A stretch of 33,480 nucleotides of DNA. It comes from Aciditerrimonas ferrireducens. GTDB lineage: Bacteria > Actinomycetota > Acidimicrobiia > Acidimicrobiales > UBA8190. Below, one piece after another: positions 15,093-22,827 of this stretch. The position numbers and the translations under genes are program-made. Each line of letters starts with the position of its first letter. Position 1 is the stretch's first letter. The notes beneath the pieces were generated by a model that saw only the letters and a list, made by a program, of their open reading frames with translations, was not told the origin of the DNA and ran no database searches. Location of the stretch: the NCBI RefSeq assembly GCF_023130475.1, contig NZ_JAKHEX010000025.1, positions 1-33,480 of the forward strand, in the 5' to 3' direction.

Positions 15093-16628
15093 TTAGGAGG
15101 CGGCTCGCACTCCGCCCGACGCCGAAGACGCCCCCACCAGCGGTGCCTCGGCTCTCTCGCGGTCGGGCGCGCTGAAGCGCAGCACGCCGTCCTCGACGGG
15201 ACTGAGCTTCATGGCCCGGTAGTCCTTGAGGAAGCTCTGGTGGACCTGCCAGGGGAACCGGCTGCCCTGGCGGGGCATTCGGTCGAGGGCCCGCTGGACG
15301 TACCCCGAGGTGAGGTCCAGGAGGGGCCGGGCCGGGCCGGGGTCCCCGTCGTGGACCGGGGTGACGCAGGTGGCTCCCTTCTCCCGCATGGTCCGGAGGA
15401 TCCGGCAGACCGCCTCGCAGGTCAGCTCGCACTTCAAGGTCCACGAGGCGTTGACGTAGCCGATGCAGAAGGCCAGGTTCGGCACGCCCTCGAGCATCAT
15501 GCCCTTGTAGGTCAGCCGCGTGGCCGGGTCGACCGACTCGCCGTCCACCCGAAGCTCGATGCCGCCGAGGAAGAGCAGCTCGAGGCCCGTCGCCGTGACC
15601 ACCACGTCGGCCTCGAGCTCCCGTCCCGAGCGCAGCCGGAGCCCCTCGGGGGTGAAGGTCTCGATCTCGTCGGTCACCACCTCGACCCGGCCCGAGCGGA
15701 TGGCGGCGAAGAGGTCCCCGTTCGGCACCACGCAGAGCCGCTGGTCCCAGGGGTCGTAGCGGGGGGTGAAGTGCCGGGCCACGTCGTAGCCCTCGGGCAG
15801 CTGCCGGCGGACCTGCTCGAGCAGCATCCGCCGCACCAGGCCCGGCCAGCGGCGGCTCAGGCGGTAGAAGCCCTGGGTGGTGAGCGCCTTGTACCACCGC
15901 ACCAGGGGTGCCGAGAGGCGGGTCGGGAAGCGGCGGCGCAGGGCGGCGGCCACCGGGTCGACGGCGGGGAGGGAGGTCACGTAGGTGGGCGAGCGCTGGA
16001 CCATGGTGACCTGGGCGCCTCGCTCGGCGAGGGCCGGGACCAGGGTCATGGCGGTGGCCCCGCTGCCGATCACGCAGATCCGCCGGCCGGCGACCGGCAG
16101 GTCCTCGGGCCAGAACTGGGGGTGGACCAGCTGGCCCCGGTACTCGGCCATGCCGGGGAAGGCCGGCAGGTAGCCCTGGTCGTAGCGGTAGTAGCCGCTG
16201 CAGCCGAGCAGGAAGCGGCAGGTGAGCTCCACGGGCTCCCCGGTGTCGGTCCGCTCCGCTTGGACCTGCCAGCGGGCCGTCTCCGTCGACCACTCGGCGG
16301 CCAGCACCCGATGGTGAAAGCGGATCCGCCGGTCGATGCCGAAGCGCCGGGCGGTCTCCTGCAGGTAGGCCCGGATGTCGGCGCCCTCCGCGATCGCCCG
16401 CTCCCGGTCCCAGGGGTGGAAGGTGAAACCCAGGGTGAACATGTCCGAGTCCGAGCGCACCCCGGGGTAGCGGAAGAGGTCCCAGGTGCCCCCGATGGCC
16501 CCCCGGGCCTCGAAGATGGCCCAGTCGGCCCACGGGCAGTGCTCCAAGAGGGCGTGGCCCGCAGCGATCCCTGAGAGCCCGGCCCCGACCACCAGGACGT
16601 CCAGCTCTTCCACCGTCCCCTCCCGCAC
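15093..16628 (-). CDS. Flavin-dependent Baeyer-Villiger-type monooxygenase (EthA-like)
   Basis: The 511-residue protein begins with VLVVGAGLSGIAAG (FAD) and has a second nucleotide motif, ICVIGSGATAMTL, near residue 185 for NADPH. Between them at 163-174 is YRGQLVHPQFWP, a form of the FxGxxxHxxxW(P/D) fingerprint of Baeyer-Villiger monooxygenases, here with Tyr in first position. It is close to the version in mycobacterial EthA, which activates ethionamide and oxidises ketones and sulfides. The C-terminal region with GYVNASWTLKCEL is also EthA-like. Such enzymes insert oxygen beside a carbonyl or oxidise heteroatoms. GTG at 16628 is used; a GTG at 16613 with GGGAGGGG upstream is an equally good start. 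It lies 9 bases after the metal-dependent hydrolase gene on the same strand. Confidence 0.85.
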   Translation of the reverse strand: MREGTVEELDVLVVGAGLSGIAAGHALLEHCPWADWAIFEARGAIGGTWDLFRYPGVRSDSDMFTLGFTFHPWDRERAIAEGADIRAYLQETARRFGIDRRIRFHHRVLAAEWSTETARWQVQAERTDTGEPVELTCRFLLGCSGYYRYDQGYLPAFPGMAEYRGQLVHPQFWPEDLPVAGRRICVIGSGATAMTLVPALAERGAQVTMVQRSPTYVTSLPAVDPVAAALRRRFPTRLSAPLVRWYKALTTQGFYRLSRRWPGLVRRMLLEQVRRQLPEGYDVARHFTPRYDPWDQRLCVVPNGDLFAAIRSGRVEVVTDEIETFTPEGLRLRSGRELEADVVVTATGLELLFLGGIELRVDGESVDPATRLTYKGMMLEGVPNLAFCIGYVNASWTLKCELTCEAVCRILRTMREKGATCVTPVHDGDPGPARPLLDLTSGYVQRALDRMPRQGSRFPWQVHQSFLKDYRAMKLSPVEDGVLRFSAPDRERAEAPLVGASSASGGVRAAS

Positions 16629-16637
16629 GTCTCGCTC

Positions 16638-17513
16638 TCAGGCCGCCTGGCTGCCGGCCAGCTTGTCCACCATGCTCCCACCTTCCCCGAACAGCCGCGC
16701 CCGCCAGGTCTCGACCAGGTCGTCGGTGGGGATGTCGCTCGGGTGGAAGCCCCGGCGGTCGTAGGCCCGCAGCTCCTGCCAGAGGGCCCGCCGCAGGAGG
16801 GGGGTGGTGCGGAGGTGCCGCCAGCTGGCCCGCAGCCGTCCCCGCTGGAAGGTGCCGGGGTCCTGGGCCAAGGAGACCAGCATCTGCGTGACCACCCCCA
16901 CCACGAAGAGCACCCGCATGGTCCGCATGGTGAGGATCCGCAGCCACTCGGGACCCCCGACCGCCCGGTAGACGTCGAAGGCCACCGCCTTGTGCTCGGT
17001 CTCCTCCAGGGCGTGCCAGACGAAGAGGTCCCGCACCGCCGGGTGCCCGAAGGACGCCCGGACGCTCTCGTCCGAGAGCACCAGGGCCCCGAGGGTGGCG
17101 GTGAAGTGCTCGAGGGCCGCGGTGGCCGCCAGGTTCGCGATCGGCGGCAGCAGCTTCTCCCGGAGCTTCAAGAACCGGGCCGTCATCCGCTCGAAGTGCT
17201 TCGCCGGGTAGCCCAGCTCCTCCATCCGCTCGTTGAAGGCCCGGTGCTCCCGACCGTGGACCGCTTCCTGGCCGATGAAGCCGGCGACCTGGCGCTTCAA
17301 GACCGGGTCCTCGATGCGGTCCCGGAAGTGGCGAACCGAGCGGACGAAGAACTCCTCGCCGTCGGGGAACATCGACGAGAGCGACACCGTCAGGTGGCTG
17401 AGCAGCAGGTCGTTCCCCTCGGCGAAGTGCCGGGGCACGTCCTCGAAGGAGGCCTCCAGCTGGACCCGTCGCGTCGGAATGCTCTGGGGCGCTTGGCTCC
17501 GTTCGGTCGTCAT
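16638..17513 (-). CDS. Predicted metal-dependent hydrolase (PF10118 family)
   Basis: The 291-residue all-helical protein has paired Glu/His motifs typical of a di-metal ferritin-like fold: GQEAVHGREH (Glu83, His86, His90), ALEHF (Glu135, His136) and WHALEETEHKAVAFDVY (His167, Glu170, His174). These are the features of the COG3687 or PF10118 family. The reaction is not established; it is often next to monooxygenase, TetR and lipid-metabolism genes in actinobacteria. The ATG at 17513 has GGAGGGGAG 4 bases upstream and is preceded by a strong sigma-70-like promoter. The monooxygenase gene follows 9 bases after its stop, so both are probably one operon. Confidence 0.8.
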   Translation of the reverse strand: MTTERSQAPQSIPTRRVQLEASFEDVPRHFAEGNDLLLSHLTVSLSSMFPDGEEFFVRSVRHFRDRIEDPVLKRQVAGFIGQEAVHGREHRAFNERMEELGYPAKHFERMTARFLKLREKLLPPIANLAATAALEHFTATLGALVLSDESVRASFGHPAVRDLFVWHALEETEHKAVAFDVYRAVGGPEWLRILTMRTMRVLFVVGVVTQMLVSLAQDPGTFQRGRLRASWRHLRTTPLLRRALWQELRAYDRRGFHPSDIPTDDLVETWRARLFGEGGSMVDKLAGSQAA

Positions 17514-17602
17514 CCGCTCCCCTCCTCGTCGTCCTGACCCACCCTGGACTCCTCGGCCCGATCGCCGGGCCCCCGCCCAGTCACCCGTGGGCCGCCGATC
17601 TC

Positions 17603-17631
17603 AGGATACAGACTTCGACGATTTTGGTCAA
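17603..17631 (-). promoter_or_regulatory. Strong sigma-70-type promoter for the hydrolase-monooxygenase operon
   Basis: On the minus strand TTGACC (17631 to 17626) is followed by exactly 17 bases and TATCCT (17608 to 17603), about 90 bases before the ATG. It sits in the AT-richer gap between the operon and the divergent TetR gene, so TetR binding in 17514-17663 would plausibly control both. No clean palindrome could be fixed for the operator. Confidence 0.6.
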
Positions 17632-17663
17632 CTCCTCAATGAGCGTTCTGCTAGAGTCGGGGC

Positions 17664-18368
17664 GTGGTGCAGGCACGGTCGAGGCGGGCTGGGGCCGAGT
17701 CGTCGGCGGCACCGACCCGGCAGGAGTCTGCCCTCGGATCGGCGGGCCGCGCCGGGACGGCGCGTTCGGCGAAGGGCGAGCAGACGCGACGAGCCATCCT
17801 GCGGGCGGCCATCGAGCGCTTCGGGCGCGACGGCTTCCGGGCCACCTCGGTGGCCGACATCGCCCGGGACGCCGGGGTGAGCGGGACCCTGGCCTACGCC
17901 TACTTCGCCAACAAGGAAGACCTGTTCCTCGCCGCGGTCGACGAGGACGCCGCCTCGGTCATCCGCCAGGGCCTGCTCGAGACCATCGTGGACCCGAGCG
18001 TCGAGGACTGGGCCCAGACCCTCGTGTGGTCCGTGGTGGCCGAGCTCGACGGTCACCCCCTGGCCCGGCGCCTGCTGGCCGGCCTGGAGCCCGACGTGAC
18101 GGCCCGGGTCCTCGAGATCCCGGCCCTGGCCGAGGTCCGCAAGGCCGCCGTGGAGCGCCTGCGGGACGAGCAGCTCCGAGGCCGGGTCCGGGCAGACCTG
18201 GACCCCGAGCTGGTCGGCAACGGGATCGTCACCATCATGCTGTCCCTGCTCATGTCCGTGGTCCAGCTCGGCGTCGACGCGGTCGAGCGCTACGGGGCCG
18301 AGGTGGCCTCGGTGTTCCACGCGGCCCTCGAACCCCTCGGCGAGAGGGCCCCGGTCGACGCGCCGTGA
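17664..18368 (+). CDS. TetR/AcrR-family transcriptional regulator
   Basis: Residues 40-90 hold a standard TetR DNA-binding domain: TRRAILRAAIERFGRDGFRATSVADIARDAGVSGTLAYAYFANKEDLFLAAV, covering the helix-turn-helix and the YFANKEDLF signature. A 35-residue Ser/Ala-rich N-terminal extension precedes it. The C-terminal ligand-binding half (about 140 residues) is too divergent to name a ligand. The gene is divergent from the hydrolase-monooxygenase operon, as EthR is from EthA in mycobacteria, so it probably represses that operon. GTG at 17664 begins only about 35 bases from the other strand's promoter; the adjacent GTG at 17667 is possible. Its stop overlaps the next start, so it is coupled to the DsbA-fold protein. 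Confidence 0.9.
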   Translation: MVQARSRRAGAESSAAPTRQESALGSAGRAGTARSAKGEQTRRAILRAAIERFGRDGFRATSVADIARDAGVSGTLAYAYFANKEDLFLAAVDEDAASVIRQGLLETIVDPSVEDWAQTLVWSVVAELDGHPLARRLLAGLEPDVTARVLEIPALAEVRKAAVERLRDEQLRGRVRADLDPELVGNGIVTIMLSLLMSVVQLGVDAVERYGAEVASVFHAALEPLGERAPVDAP

Positions 18369-19030
18369 GCCAGGCCCCCACGTTCCCGGCGCCCGCCGCT
18401 CGGCGAGCAGTGGTGGAGGTCTTCGCCGATATCTGGTGCCCCTTCGCCTACCTGGGCCTGCTCCAGGCTCAGCGGGTCCGGGCCGAGAAGGGCCTGGCCT
18501 TCGACCTCCTGGTCCGGGCCTGGCCGCTCGAGCTGGTGAACGGTCGGCCCCAGGACCCCGAGAAGGTCGTCCAGGAAGCAACCGAGCTGCGGGACCAGGT
18601 CGCCCCGGACCGGTTCGGGGGGCTCCGGGTCGAGGGTTTCCCGACCACCTCGATCCCGGCCCTGGCCCTCGGGGTGGTGGCCGCCCAGGCCGGCCCGGCC
18701 CTCGGCGAGGCGGTGGCCCTGGCGCTGCGCGAGGCCCTCTTCGAGGAGGGCGCCGACATCGGGGACCCGGCGGTCCTGGCCCCCCTCGCCGAGCGTTTCG
18801 GCCTGGCCCTGCCCGAACCCGAGCGGGCCCGGGCCTTGGTGGCCGCCGAGTACCAGGACGGCCTGGCCCGGGGGGTGCGGGGATCGCCCCACTTCTTCGC
18901 CGGCCAGGCCGAGGCCTTCTGCCCCACCCTCCAACTCCGGCGGTCCCCCGAGGGTCTGCAGGCCGCCCTGCACCCCGAGCGGCTGGCCGCCTGGCTCAGC
19001 GGCGCCCTGGGCGCGCCACCCCGGTCCTGA
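18365..19030 (+). CDS. DsbA-fold (FrnE-like) thioredoxin-superfamily protein
   Basis: The 221-residue protein has the DsbA/2-hydroxychromene-2-carboxylate isomerase fold pattern: a strand with VVEVFADIWCPFAYLG, a helical insert, and GVRGSPHFFAG, the cis-proline loop that closes the active site. The active-site motif is CPFA (Cys25 to Ala28), so the second Cys of CxxC is missing. It therefore cannot form the usual redox disulfide and is more likely a glutathione- or mycothiol-type isomerase or transferase, or a FrnE-type oxidoreductase that has lost the activity. GTG at 18365 overlaps the TetR stop (GTGA), so it belongs to the regulator's transcript and may share its inducer pathway. Confidence 0.75.
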   Translation: MSQAPTFPAPAARRAVVEVFADIWCPFAYLGLLQAQRVRAEKGLAFDLLVRAWPLELVNGRPQDPEKVVQEATELRDQVAPDRFGGLRVEGFPTTSIPALALGVVAAQAGPALGEAVALALREALFEEGADIGDPAVLAPLAERFGLALPEPERARALVAAEYQDGLARGVRGSPHFFAGQAEAFCPTLQLRRSPEGLQAALHPERLAAWLSGALGAPPRS

Positions 19031-19166
19031 GCTCGCCTGCGACGACCCGGGCTGGTCGGGCCCTCGGGAGTTGCCGCTGGTCGGTCCGGCTGGCTAAGAA
19101 CGCCCCGGAGCCGGACGGGCCGACCTCGTCCGGTGGGAGACCACGGAAGAGGGAGAGGAACTGGTC

Positions 19167-19934
19167 ATGAGCACCACGCAAGGTGGGACCAGGGCGGCCA
19201 TCGTGACCGGCGCCGCCCGGGGGATCGGGGCGGGGGTCGCCAAGCGGCTCGCCCAGGAGGGGTTCGACGTCGCCGTCTTCGACCTCGACGAGGCCCAGAC
19301 GAAGGACACCGTGGCGGCCGTCGAGGCCGCCGGGCGCCGAGGCCTGGGGGTGGGGGTCGACGTCTCGGACCCCGACGCCGTGGAGCAGTCGGTGGCCAAG
19401 GTGGCCGAGCAGCTGGGCCCGCCGCTGGTCCTGGTGAACAACGCCGGCATCACCCGGGACAACTTGCTCTTCAAGATGTCCCTGGAGGACTGGGACCGGG
19501 TCATGGCCGTCCACCTGCGGGGGGCCTTCCTCATGAGCAAGGCCACCCAGAAGTACATGGTGGAGGCCAAGTGGGGCCGCATCGTGAACCTCTCGAGCAC
19601 CTCGGCCCTCGGCAACCGGGGCCAGGCGAACTACTCGGCGGCCAAGGCCGGTCTCCAGGGCTTCACCCGGACTCTGGCCATCGAGCTCGGGCCCTTCGGC
19701 ATCACGGTCAACGCCATCGCCCCGGGCTTCATCGCCACGGCCATGACCGAGGCCACCGCCGAGCGCCTGGGCATCACCTTCGAGCAGATGAAGCAGGCCG
19801 CCTCGCAGAACATCCCGGTGCGCCGGGTCGGCGAACCCGAGGACGTGGCCCAGGCCGTCGCCTTCTTCGTCGACGAGCGCTCGGGGTTCGTGAACGGCCA
19901 GATCCTCTACGTGAGCGGCGGCCCGAACGTCTGA
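19167..19934 (+). CDS. fabG: Short-chain dehydrogenase/reductase, 3-oxoacyl-ACP reductase type
   Basis: FabG-type enzymes reduce 3-ketoacyl thioesters with NAD(P)H in fatty acid or polyester synthesis. The 255-residue chain has the cofactor loop TGAARGIG (14-21), DVSD near 65-68 for adenine contact, NNAG (91-94), the catalytic Ser in NLSST (143-144), and Tyr156 with Lys160 in YSAAK. The APGFIATAMT and YVSGGPNV elements are typical of the FabG/PhaB group. The motif expected to carry the structural Asn of the catalytic tetrad reads VHLRGAF, so His116 replaces Asn. The ATG at 19167 is preceded by GAGGAACTGGTC. It stands alone between terminator-like sequences and 136 bases after the DsbA-fold gene. 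Confidence 0.85.
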   Translation: MSTTQGGTRAAIVTGAARGIGAGVAKRLAQEGFDVAVFDLDEAQTKDTVAAVEAAGRRGLGVGVDVSDPDAVEQSVAKVAEQLGPPLVLVNNAGITRDNLLFKMSLEDWDRVMAVHLRGAFLMSKATQKYMVEAKWGRIVNLSSTSALGNRGQANYSAAKAGLQGFTRTLAIELGPFGITVNAIAPGFIATAMTEATAERLGITFEQMKQAASQNIPVRRVGEPEDVAQAVAFFVDERSGFVNGQILYVSGGPNV

Positions 19935-19985
19935 GCTGAGGACGGCTCGACTCGAGCCGATTGGCACCGCTGGCGGGCGGTGTCG

Positions 19986-20015
19986 CAGGGCCCCGGACCA
20001 CGCGCCGGGGCCCTG
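19986..20015 (+). terminator. Strong hairpin terminator after fabG
   Basis: CAGGGCCCCGG (19986-19996) and CCGGGGCCCTG (20005-20015) pair perfectly over 11 bases around an 8-base loop, about 50 bases after the fabG stop. No T-tract follows. The rest of the 179-base gap to 20113 contains no gene; AAAAGGGGG at 20101-20109 is the next gene's ribosome-binding site. Confidence 0.7.
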
Positions 20016-20113
20016 GCGCGTCCAGGCGGCCGAGCGGATGGCCGCTTCGAGGGCTACGCTCCCGCTGCGGGTCGCTGCCGCGGTCGTCGCAGCGGGTATG
20101 AAAAGGGGGCCCC

Positions 20114-20875
20114 GTGCAGGCTGAGGTCAAAGGCGGCACCATGCCGGTGCTCGAAGTCCTGCTCGAACCGGGGGAGTCGCTCATCAGCGACCGCGGCGAG
20201 CTGTCGTGGATGTCGGCCAACATGCGCATGACCCAGACCACCACGACCGGCGGCACCGCCGGGCAGGGCGGCGGGCTGATGGCCGGTCTGAAGCGGGTGG
20301 TGGGCGGGGGGAGCCTCCTGCTGACCCGGTTCGAACCTGCCGAGGGCACCGGCCTCGTGGTTTTCGCGGCCAAGCTGCCCGGCCACATCGTGCCCCTCAC
20401 CGTCGGGCCCCAACAGGCCTACCTCGTGCACCGGCACGGCTGGCTGTGCGGCACCCCGGGGATCGTGCCCACCATGGCCTTCCAGCAGAGCCTTGGAGGC
20501 ATGGTCTTCGGCGGCGAGGGGTTCGTCCTCCAGCGCCTCGAAGGGGAGGGCACGGCGTGGATCGAGCTCTCGGGCGAGCTCACCACCTACCAGCTGGCCC
20601 CCGGCCAGCAGCTCGTCGTCCACCCCGGGCACGTCGGGGCGTTCAGCGAGACCGTCCAGTTCCAGGTCAGTCGGGTGCCGGGCATCGTGAACCGATGGGC
20701 CGGCGGGGACGGCCACTGGGTCGTCGTCCTGACCGGCCCCGGCCAGGTCTGGCTCCAGTCCATGCCCCTGCCGATCCTCGCCGCCGCCCTCCGGCCCTAC
20801 CTCGGCGACGGCACCTCCGACGCGGTCGCAGGCGGAGCGGTGGGCGGCATGCTCGGCAGCATCCTCGGCCGGTGA
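20114..20875 (+). CDS. AIM24-family protein
   Basis: This 253-residue protein matches the AIM24 (PF01987, TIGR00266) family. Typical features are the N-terminal LEPGESLISDRGELSWMSANMRM segment, GLMAGLKRVVGGGSLLLTRFEP, the LPGHIVPL strand, and a double beta-sandwich with repeated LQRLEGEGTAWIELSGEL and GQQLVVHPGHVGAF strands. The C-terminus is a Gly-rich helix (AGGAVGGMLGSILGR). The function is unclear in bacteria; the yeast homologue is a mitochondrial inner-membrane protein. GTG at 20114 follows an AAAAGGGGG ribosome-binding site at about 5 bases. A small coiled-coil gene begins 16 bases after its stop and is probably co-transcribed. Confidence 0.85.
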   Translation: MQAEVKGGTMPVLEVLLEPGESLISDRGELSWMSANMRMTQTTTTGGTAGQGGGLMAGLKRVVGGGSLLLTRFEPAEGTGLVVFAAKLPGHIVPLTVGPQQAYLVHRHGWLCGTPGIVPTMAFQQSLGGMVFGGEGFVLQRLEGEGTAWIELSGELTTYQLAPGQQLVVHPGHVGAFSETVQFQVSRVPGIVNRWAGGDGHWVVVLTGPGQVWLQSMPLPILAAALRPYLGDGTSDAVAGGAVGGMLGSILGR

Positions 20876-20891
20876 GCGAAGGGAGTCGGTG

Positions 20892-21389
20892 ATGGCACTC
20901 AAGGATCGCCTCGGCAAGCTGAACGAGACGGTCGACCGCTTGAAGACCCAGGCCGGCACTCTGGCGGACAAGGCCCAAGAACAGGCTCGTCTCGGTCAGC
21001 AACGCCTCGAGCAGTTCCAGGCGAAGAAACAAGCGGACCAGCTCTTGCTCGAGCTCGGGGGTCTCGCGTACCTCGATCAGGCCGGCCGCCTCGACGAGCA
21101 GGGACACCAGCGGATGGCCTCGCTGCTCGACCAGCTCCGGGCCTTCGAGGCGGCGAACGGACCGATCACGGTCACCCGGGCCGTGCCCCCGCCGGGGGAC
21201 ACGGGGAACTACGTGCCCGCCGGGGCCGGCGGCACCCCTCCCGCCCCGAGCCCCGCTCCCTCGCCAGGCACCCCCTCGACCGAGCCGGGCCCCGCCCCCG
21301 GGTTCGCCCCGAGCGGCGGACCGCTCCCCAAGGCCACCTACGCGTCCGACCAGGACGCCGAGAACCCCGCAGAGAACCCCGAGCCCTGA
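20892..21389 (+). CDS. Small coiled-coil protein with a Pro-rich tail
   Basis: The 165-residue protein has an N-terminal heptad-rich helix (about residues 1-75, LKDRLGKLNETVDRLKTQ, AQEQARLGQQRLEQFQ) and a short helical hairpin. The rest is a low-complexity Pro/Gly/Ala/Ser tail of about 70 residues ending in an acidic DAENPAENPEP. I do not recognise a family. ATG at 20892 is preferred over GTG at 20889, because GGGAG lies 6 bases upstream of the ATG. It directly follows the AIM24 gene and may act with it, for example as a membrane- or wall-associated scaffold; this is inference from position only. Confidence 0.65.
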   Translation: MALKDRLGKLNETVDRLKTQAGTLADKAQEQARLGQQRLEQFQAKKQADQLLLELGGLAYLDQAGRLDEQGHQRMASLLDQLRAFEAANGPITVTRAVPPPGDTGNYVPAGAGGTPPAPSPAPSPGTPSTEPGPAPGFAPSGGPLPKATYASDQDAENPAENPEP

Positions 21390-21392
21390 GGC

Positions 21393-21408
21393 CCGCGCTC
21401 GAGCGCGG
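21393..21408. terminator. Perfect palindrome between convergent genes
   Basis: A 16-base perfect palindrome, CCGCGCTCGAGCGCGG, begins 4 bases after the coiled-coil gene's stop and 40 bases before the convergent serine-hydrolase stop. It could act as a bidirectional terminator, though a loop-less stem would have to open at its centre. Confidence 0.4.
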
Positions 21409-21447
21409 CTCGCCCCTGGCGATCCGCCTCGGGTTTCGCTGGCGGGT

Positions 21448-22731
21448 TTAGCTGGCCTCGGCGCAGCGCAGGGCGGCCTGGGCGAGGCGGGCGCTGCGGA
21501 CGTCCCCCGTGGCCCCGAGGCTCATGCGGTTCATGACGTAGCCGAGGGCCAGTTCCCGGTCGGGGTCGGCCCACCCGACCGACCCGCCGGCCCCGAAGTG
21601 GCCGAAGGACCGGGGCCCGCCCATGCGGGCTTCCGCGATGACGCCGGTGTGGAGCATGAACCCGAGCCCCCACTGGATGTCGAGGCCGAGGAGGACCCGA
21701 TCGGGCCCCGTGGTCTGCTGGACGAGGGCAGCCTTGAGCTGCTCGGGGCGCAGGAGCCGGAGGCGCCCGCCCGTGGCCGTCTCGGTCTCCGTGCAGCAGG
21801 CGCTGTAGAGCTGGGCGAGGGAGCGGGCGTCGCAGATGCCGTTCGCTGCGGGGATCTCCGCCCGGTGGACCTCGGGACGGTTCCAGATCCCCGGCTCGGC
21901 CAGGGCGCCGCCGGGGGCCTGGAGGGCCTTCGTGAGAGGCCCGTCGGGGGCCAGGTACTCGCCGGCCAGGGCCACCATGGCCTCCAGCTCCGGGTCCGGG
22001 GCGGCCCCGCCCCCGGACGCGCCAGGGGTCGCTGGCGCCGCCTCGGGATCGAGGGCCGAGACCAGGCGGGCCACCTTCGGCTCCTCGGCCTCGGGCAGGC
22101 CGATCCAGGCCCGGGCCCCGAGGGGTCGGCTGACCCGGTCCTGGAGGAACGGGCCGATCCGCTGGCCGGCCACCCGGCGGATGACTTCGCCGACGAGCCA
22201 GCCGAAGGTGGTGGCGTGGTAGCCGTGGGCGCTGCCCGGGGGCCAGGCCGGGGCCTGGCGGGCCAGGGCCTCGCAGACCGGGTCCCACGCCAGGGCCTCG
22301 TCGAGGGTCATCGGGGTGTCCACCCAGGCCAGCCCGGCCCGGTGGGCCAGGAGGTCGGCCACCGTCACCTGCCCCTTGCCGGCCTGGGCGAACTCGGGCC
22401 AGTACCGGGCCACCGGGGCCTGGAGGTCGAGCCGACCGTCCTGAGCGAGGAGGTGGGCGCAGAGGGACGTCCAGCCCTTGGTGGTGGAGAAGACGAGGGC
22501 CACGGTGTCCTCGTCCCAGGGCCGCCCCGTCCGGGGATCGGCGAGGCCGCCCCAGAGGTCCACCACCTTGCGGCCCCGGTGGTAGCAGGCGAAGGCCGCG
22601 CCGACCTCGAGTCCCTCGGCGAAGTTCTGCCCGAACGCGTCGGCGACCGGTTCCCAGCCGGGCGCCGTCCAGCCCCGCACCGGCCCGTCAGCCGCCCCGG
22701 CGTCCCCCAGGTCCTGGCGCTGCTCGACCAT
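21448..22731 (-). CDS. Serine hydrolase of the beta-lactamase/EstB family
   Basis: The 427-residue protein has the class C beta-lactamase or esterase fold motifs: the SxxK nucleophile motif STTK (Ser82 to Lys85), a Tyr in the YHATTFGW segment (Tyr171) as candidate general base, and an HFGAGG element near residue 395 equivalent to KTG. The FSTTKGWTSLCAHLLAQDGRLDLQAPVARYWPEF stretch is typical of EstB-like esterases in actinobacteria, which hydrolyse short esters. No signal peptide is visible, so it is probably cytoplasmic. The ATG at 22731 follows GAGGGGGTCGGC. A Pro/Gly-rich insertion occurs near residues 228-242. It is transcribed toward the coiled-coil gene and lies downstream of the MBL-fold gene on the same strand. 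Confidence 0.8.
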   Translation of the reverse strand: MVEQRQDLGDAGAADGPVRGWTAPGWEPVADAFGQNFAEGLEVGAAFACYHRGRKVVDLWGGLADPRTGRPWDEDTVALVFSTTKGWTSLCAHLLAQDGRLDLQAPVARYWPEFAQAGKGQVTVADLLAHRAGLAWVDTPMTLDEALAWDPVCEALARQAPAWPPGSAHGYHATTFGWLVGEVIRRVAGQRIGPFLQDRVSRPLGARAWIGLPEAEEPKVARLVSALDPEAAPATPGASGGGAAPDPELEAMVALAGEYLAPDGPLTKALQAPGGALAEPGIWNRPEVHRAEIPAANGICDARSLAQLYSACCTETETATGGRLRLLRPEQLKAALVQQTTGPDRVLLGLDIQWGLGFMLHTGVIAEARMGGPRSFGHFGAGGSVGWADPDRELALGYVMNRMSLGATGDVRSARLAQAALRCAEAS

Positions 22732-22827
22732 GCCGACCCCCTCGTGCCGCCGCTTCCTCCCGAGTGGACGGTAGCGGAGGGCGCGCCGCCGGGCACAGCT
22801 GGCGGGCAGCCCGACCCCCGGAAGCGC

